From: Victivallaceae bacterium
GTDB taxonomy: Bacteria; Verrucomicrobiota; Lentisphaeria; Victivallales; Victivallaceae
NCBI GenBank assembly: GCA_028717165.1
Contig: JAQUOK010000102.1
Coordinates: 1-8,403, forward strand
Length of the DNA stretch: 8,403 nucleotides
Direction of reading: 5' to 3'
How positions within the stretch are numbered: the first letter of the stretch is position 1; every line of letters begins with the position of its first letter. The notes beneath the pieces are model-generated. The model searched no databases, was not told the DNA's origin, and saw only the letters and a list, made by a program, of their open reading frames with translations. Positions 6,107 through 8,403 of the stretch are shown here, piece by piece. Position numbers and translations under genes: made by a program.

Positions 6107-7534
6107 TCAGTTGCAGATTTTCAGCAATTTCGGTAAATTGGAGCTCGCTGATTTTTCCTGTTTCAACAGTTTGTCAACTGTCAGATTCAGCTGAACAATC
6201 AATGAATCCGAAGCGGCATCAATCAATTCATGCAGACGTCTTCGCATCATGCCCTGCATACTGTTCTCGCATGCGGAATTTTCACCGGAAACAAGTCCGC
6301 GCATCATGGAAATACCTTTGATTCTCGCTTCCCGGTTGGCATGATTCTGATAATGTTTTGTCATATCAGCGGAAATATGGCCGACGATGCTCTGCACCAC
6401 CGGCAGCGGCACGCCTTTGATCCCGGCATAATAACAGAAGCAATGCCGCAGACTGTGAAAATCTTTGACGCTTTGTTTGCGGCAATAACCCGGACGTTTT
6501 ATTTTTGTGACAATTCCGAGAGATGATAAATATTGGATGATTTGTTTCGACAGGTTACGGGCTTCCTGTAAATATTGTTCCGCCGCTTCCGGAATAATAT
6601 ATTCCGAATATGGCGAGTCTGCTATACGTTTTGCCGCTTGCTCTGCCAGGCATTCCGCCAGTTCCATTTCGATTGGGATAATTACTTTAGCTCCGGTCTT
6701 GCGGGTAATGCGGATGATTTCCTCATGCAGGAAATCCTGTACCGTTGATTTACCGGCATGCCAATTACTGATCTCGGACCATTTCAAGGTTGCCACATCG
6801 CCTTCACGCAGCCCGGTGCAAATGCCAATGGTGAACATCGCTTTCATTAATGGCGGCGGATCGGCAAATATCAGGCGCAATTCTTCCTCGGTAAAAATCT
6901 CCCGCGGCGTTTCCTGTTTGGGCAGCGGCTTTATGTCTTTAAAGGGATTGTCATTGGGCGTATACCCCAAATCTTTTTCCAGACGGGAAAATACGCTCCT
7001 GCATGTAGTAAGGTGATGATTGATAGTTTTGTTGCTTAATGCGGCTGTTTTATTTTTAACAACTCGTCCGTTTTTGCAGAGATTGGCGATATAGGCTTCG
7101 GCGTGGAAATATTCTATTTCGTCAATTCTGGAAAGTTCGTAATTACTATGAATAAATTTTACGAAATCATTCCAATATGAGCGCAATCTTTCTGTCCATG
7201 TATGGGAGATGGGGCTGCCGATATTTTTTTCAAGAGCAAGTTCGATCGCGGACTCAAGGGTTATTATCGTTTTCGCTTTTAATTTTCGAAGGTCCGCTTT
7301 CTGTTCAAGATATTCTTCCCTGGTTTCGATCTCCTTAATGGTTTGCAGCGGTTCCAAATATTTTTTGGCGGCTTTTTCCGCTTCGCGCAGCTTGGTGATT
7401 TTATTACCGTCTTGAGTTTTCAGGGTAATACTTTTGCGTTTACCGTCCAGACGGTATTGCAGATAATAAACCCCGTTGGCTTTATAGACGCGTCCGGAAC
7501 CATTGGCGCGGCGGGAATCTTTTGTTTGTGACAT
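6107..7534 (-). CDS. Tyrosine recombinase / integrase, complete catalytic set
   Basis: A 475-residue integrase that would perform site-specific strand exchange through a 3'-phosphotyrosine intermediate. The N-terminus (about 10 to 65, GSGRVYKANGVYYLQYR onward) resembles an arm-type DNA-binding segment, and a helical core-binding domain covers about 90 to 190. The catalytic domain has Arg243 (TGLREGD), Lys279 (RKTGAK), His360 and Arg363 (HSLRH), His386 (VGH) and Tyr395 (HYQNH). All six key residues are present. After the tyrosine comes an unusually long tail of about 80 residues, rich in Met, Arg, Leu and Ser, of unknown role. I chose the ATG at 7534 because AGAGGA lies 6 bases before it. An in-frame ATG at 7612 would give 501 residues but has no ribosome binding site and would translate through an inverted repeat. 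This is the likely integrase of the island. Confidence 0.93.
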   Translation of the reverse strand: MSQTKDSRRANGSGRVYKANGVYYLQYRLDGKRKSITLKTQDGNKITKLREAEKAAKKYLEPLQTIKEIETREEYLEQKADLRKLKAKTIITLESAIELALEKNIGSPISHTWTERLRSYWNDFVKFIHSNYELSRIDEIEYFHAEAYIANLCKNGRVVKNKTAALSNKTINHHLTTCRSVFSRLEKDLGYTPNDNPFKDIKPLPKQETPREIFTEEELRLIFADPPPLMKAMFTIGICTGLREGDVATLKWSEISNWHAGKSTVQDFLHEEIIRITRKTGAKVIIPIEMELAECLAEQAAKRIADSPYSEYIIPEAAEQYLQEARNLSKQIIQYLSSLGIVTKIKRPGYCRKQSVKDFHSLRHCFCYYAGIKGVPLPVVQSIVGHISADMTKHYQNHANREARIKGISMMRGLVSGENSACENSMQGMMRRRLHELIDAASDSLIVQLNLTVDKLLKQEKSASSNLPKLLKICN

Positions 7535-7540
7535 GTCGTT

Positions 7541-7597
7541 TCCTCTTTCGTATTTTTGTTTTTCGGCATCATAATTCCGATTGCCGAAAAACGAAAG
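7541..7597 (-). promoter_or_regulatory. Integrase leader: Shine-Dalgarno next to a perfect inverted repeat
   Basis: GTTTTTCGGCA (7558 to 7568) and TGCCGAAAAAC (7582 to 7592) are perfect 11-bp inverted copies separated by 13 bases. In the - strand transcript they form a hairpin just upstream of the Shine-Dalgarno AGAGGA (7541 to 7546). CTTTCG (7545 to 7550) and CGAAAG (7592 to 7597) are also complementary, so an extended stem would pair the first two bases of the Shine-Dalgarno. The arrangement suggests either an operator or a translation-controlling leader. Confidence 0.55.
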
Positions 7598-7699
7598 AAA
7601 AAAACTTTTCATGATGAGGACAATAACACAAATATTCGCATTGCGAGATTTTTGGCGGTTTAACGCCTTGAATAAGCAGGATTTTAGTGATAAATTTTA

Positions 7700-7716
7700 T
7701 TTGCCAATATTTGCCA
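7700..7716 (+). repeat. Two TTTGCCA direct repeats, 10 bases apart
   Basis: TTTGCCA begins at 7700 and again at 7710, one helical turn apart, about 170 to 180 bases upstream of the integrase start. Same-face spacing of this kind suits an excisionase or integrase arm site. It is only two copies, so chance is possible. Confidence 0.3.
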
Positions 7717-7908
7717 TTGATGTTTCAATACGATAAGAAACCATGCATATTTGAGCGTAACGCTGGCAAAAACCTGATCAAAGGCTTTTATTGGAAAGAA
7801 AACCGTAAAACTTTTACAAGCAAGCAGTTGCGATTGTATTAATAGGAGATACTGAGAGGACACTCGCCCTCCACGTTTTACATTATGCCGGAGTTTAAGG
7901 TTTCGGCT

Positions 7909-7933
7909 CGCGGGCGCAAGGCTGCGCCTCGCG
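7909..7933. repeat. GC-rich hairpin in noncoding DNA
   Basis: CGCG plus GGCGCA, loop AGGC, then TGCGCC, a single T bulge and CGCG form a 10-bp stem. No T run follows on either strand, so it is not a standard terminator. It stands out from the AT-rich surroundings and may belong to a dispersed repeat. Confidence 0.45.
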
Positions 7934-7976
7934 CTACTTGGAAGTACGAAAATCAAAACCATCAGGGAGTTGATCG

Positions 7977-8258
7977 ATGATTGAACTGGAAACTGCCGGC
8001 TTTCATGTTCTGGAAAGGATTTTTACCGGCGCAGGCGGCCGTTTTTATGTCCGCATGACCCATGGCAGCCTGGTGGTACATCTTCCGACCGGCAGATATT
8101 TGGCTTTTTACTGCCCGGAATTCAGCCTGTCGCAGCAAAGAGAAATATTCGCCAGTAAAATTCCGGAAATGATGGCGCAACGTGAATTCGCTGTTTGTGC
8201 AATTTTGCTTGCCGATATAAAAGCCAACGGTAGAGGGTGCACTGACAGAATGATGTAA
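7977..8258 (+). CDS. Small protein of unknown function
   Basis: A 93-residue protein that I do not recognise. AGGGAG (7964 to 7969) lies 7 bases before the ATG, which is the main reason to call it real. The first half (IELETAGFHVLERIFTG, then RFYVRMTHGSLVVHLPTG) alternates like beta strands, and FSLSQQREIFASKI begins a helical part. There is no signal peptide or membrane span. The last residues (GRGCTDRMM) read like accidental coding into the following repeat-rich DNA, so the protein may have lost its original C-terminus. It is divergent from the integrase gene and may be host DNA flanking the island. Confidence 0.55.
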   Translation: MIELETAGFHVLERIFTGAGGRFYVRMTHGSLVVHLPTGRYLAFYCPEFSLSQQREIFASKIPEMMAQREFAVCAILLADIKANGRGCTDRMM

Positions 8259-8346
8259 AATACCATCATGCCCAGGTTTTTTAAACGATATTTTCCCCTA
8301 ATGGACATACGTGTTAATTTAAGGTCGATTTGCAGGTTAATACGTT

Positions 8347-8380
8347 TATCCCTGGAAGGGATATTCAACTTAGCCCAGGG
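8347..8380. repeat. Hairpin-rich motif, possible dispersed intergenic repeat
   Basis: TATCCCT, loop GGA and AGGGATA form a perfect 7-bp stem (8347 to 8363). CCCTGG (8350 to 8355) can alternatively pair with CCAGGG (8375 to 8380). On the - strand it reads GCCCTGGGCTA, then CCCTTCCAGGG, a layout that resembles intergenic repeats seen in some Bacteroidota and PVC genomes. Only one copy is in the window, so repeat status is unproven. Confidence 0.35.
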
Positions 8381-8389
8381 CAATGACGC

Positions 8390-8403
8390 AGATCGGAAGA
8401 GCA
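8390..8403 (+). other. Illumina adapter remnant (artefact)
   Basis: AGATCGGAAGAGCA is exactly the first 14 bases of the standard TruSeq read adapter and sits at the very end of the window. These bases are almost certainly not genomic and should be trimmed. Confidence 0.93.

Larger units (their letters stand above)
7598..7976. other. Gene-free stretch upstream of the integrase
   Basis: No convincing gene is present; a 92-codon - strand frame (7684 to 7962) has no ribosome binding site. The stretch should hold the integrase promoter, but I see no strong -35/-10 pair. It contains TCGCA, T, TGCGA (7636 to 7646), the inverted GGCG and CGCC (7654 to 7667), paired TTTGCCA repeats at 7700 and 7710, and a GC-rich hairpin at 7909 to 7933. 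I found no tRNA. An integrase attachment site could lie here, but no matching second copy was found by eye. Confidence 0.5.

Noticed and set aside
7535..7612. Longer integrase start giving 501 residues
   Set aside because: No Shine-Dalgarno before the ATG at 7612, and the extension runs through the leader inverted repeat, while AGAGGA is ideally placed for the ATG at 7534.
7684..7962. 92-codon frame on the - strand
   Set aside because: No ribosome binding site, composition unlike the neighbouring proteins, and it covers the GC-rich hairpin; best read as noncoding.
7598..7976. tRNA gene as integration target
   Set aside because: No cloverleaf, T-arm or anticodon arm pattern could be built on either strand.
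8250..8282. Hairpin ATGATG/CATCAT followed by six T residues as a terminator
   Set aside because: The stem is AT-rich with an 8-base loop and is separated by 7 bases from the T run, so it is unlikely to terminate efficiently.
8108..8383. 91-codon frame on the - strand near the contig end
   Set aside because: It overlaps the better supported + strand gene and the hairpin-rich repeat, with no ribosome binding site seen.
1..8403. CRISPR array, or CAST-type guide RNA with the TnsB/TnsC-like genes
   Set aside because: No regularly spaced direct repeats of CRISPR size and no Cas-like protein are present; the short TGACA repeats fit transposon ends.

Overview
The window looks like one metagenomic assembly contig from an anaerobic, mid-GC bacterium. 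It opens 36 bases upstream of a transposase gene and ends in 14 bases that match the start of an Illumina adapter. No housekeeping gene or rRNA is present, so taxonomy rests on style alone. A transposase/ExeA-ATPase pair and GC-rich intergenic hairpins would fit the Lentisphaerota or a wider PVC lineage, but this is a weak inference.

Left part (1 to about 2916, + strand): a translationally coupled three-gene transposition operon. It encodes a DD(35)E transposase with a Mu/TnsB-like layout, an AAA+ ATPase of the ExeA/TnsC/MuB type, and an unrecognised 144-residue protein with four cysteines. A clean intrinsic terminator follows. Beyond it lie spaced TGACA-bearing repeats that resemble the right end of a TniA/Tn7-like element. 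The left end is outside the window.

Middle to right part (3172 to 7534, - strand): a tyrosine-recombinase island. In transcription order it holds a complete 475-residue integrase with all catalytic residues, an unrecognised 259-residue protein, a small excisionase-like HTH protein with a near-consensus promoter, an unrecognised 277-residue protein, and a 205-residue catalytic-domain-only recombinase that has lost Arg I and the box II His. The 259- and 277-residue proteins are paralogues: their last 84 alignable residues match without gaps (about 35 identities by eye). The 277-residue gene overlaps the recombinase gene by ATGA. One reading is that these paralogues supply DNA-binding or core-binding functions in trans to recombinases. 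This is the most novel candidate system in the window, and it is inference.

Right edge (7535 to 8403): an integrase leader with an 11-bp perfect inverted repeat next to the Shine-Dalgarno sequence, a noncoding stretch with short repeats and a GC-rich hairpin, a small + strand gene of unknown function with a strong ribosome binding site, a hairpin-rich possible dispersed repeat, and the adapter remnant.
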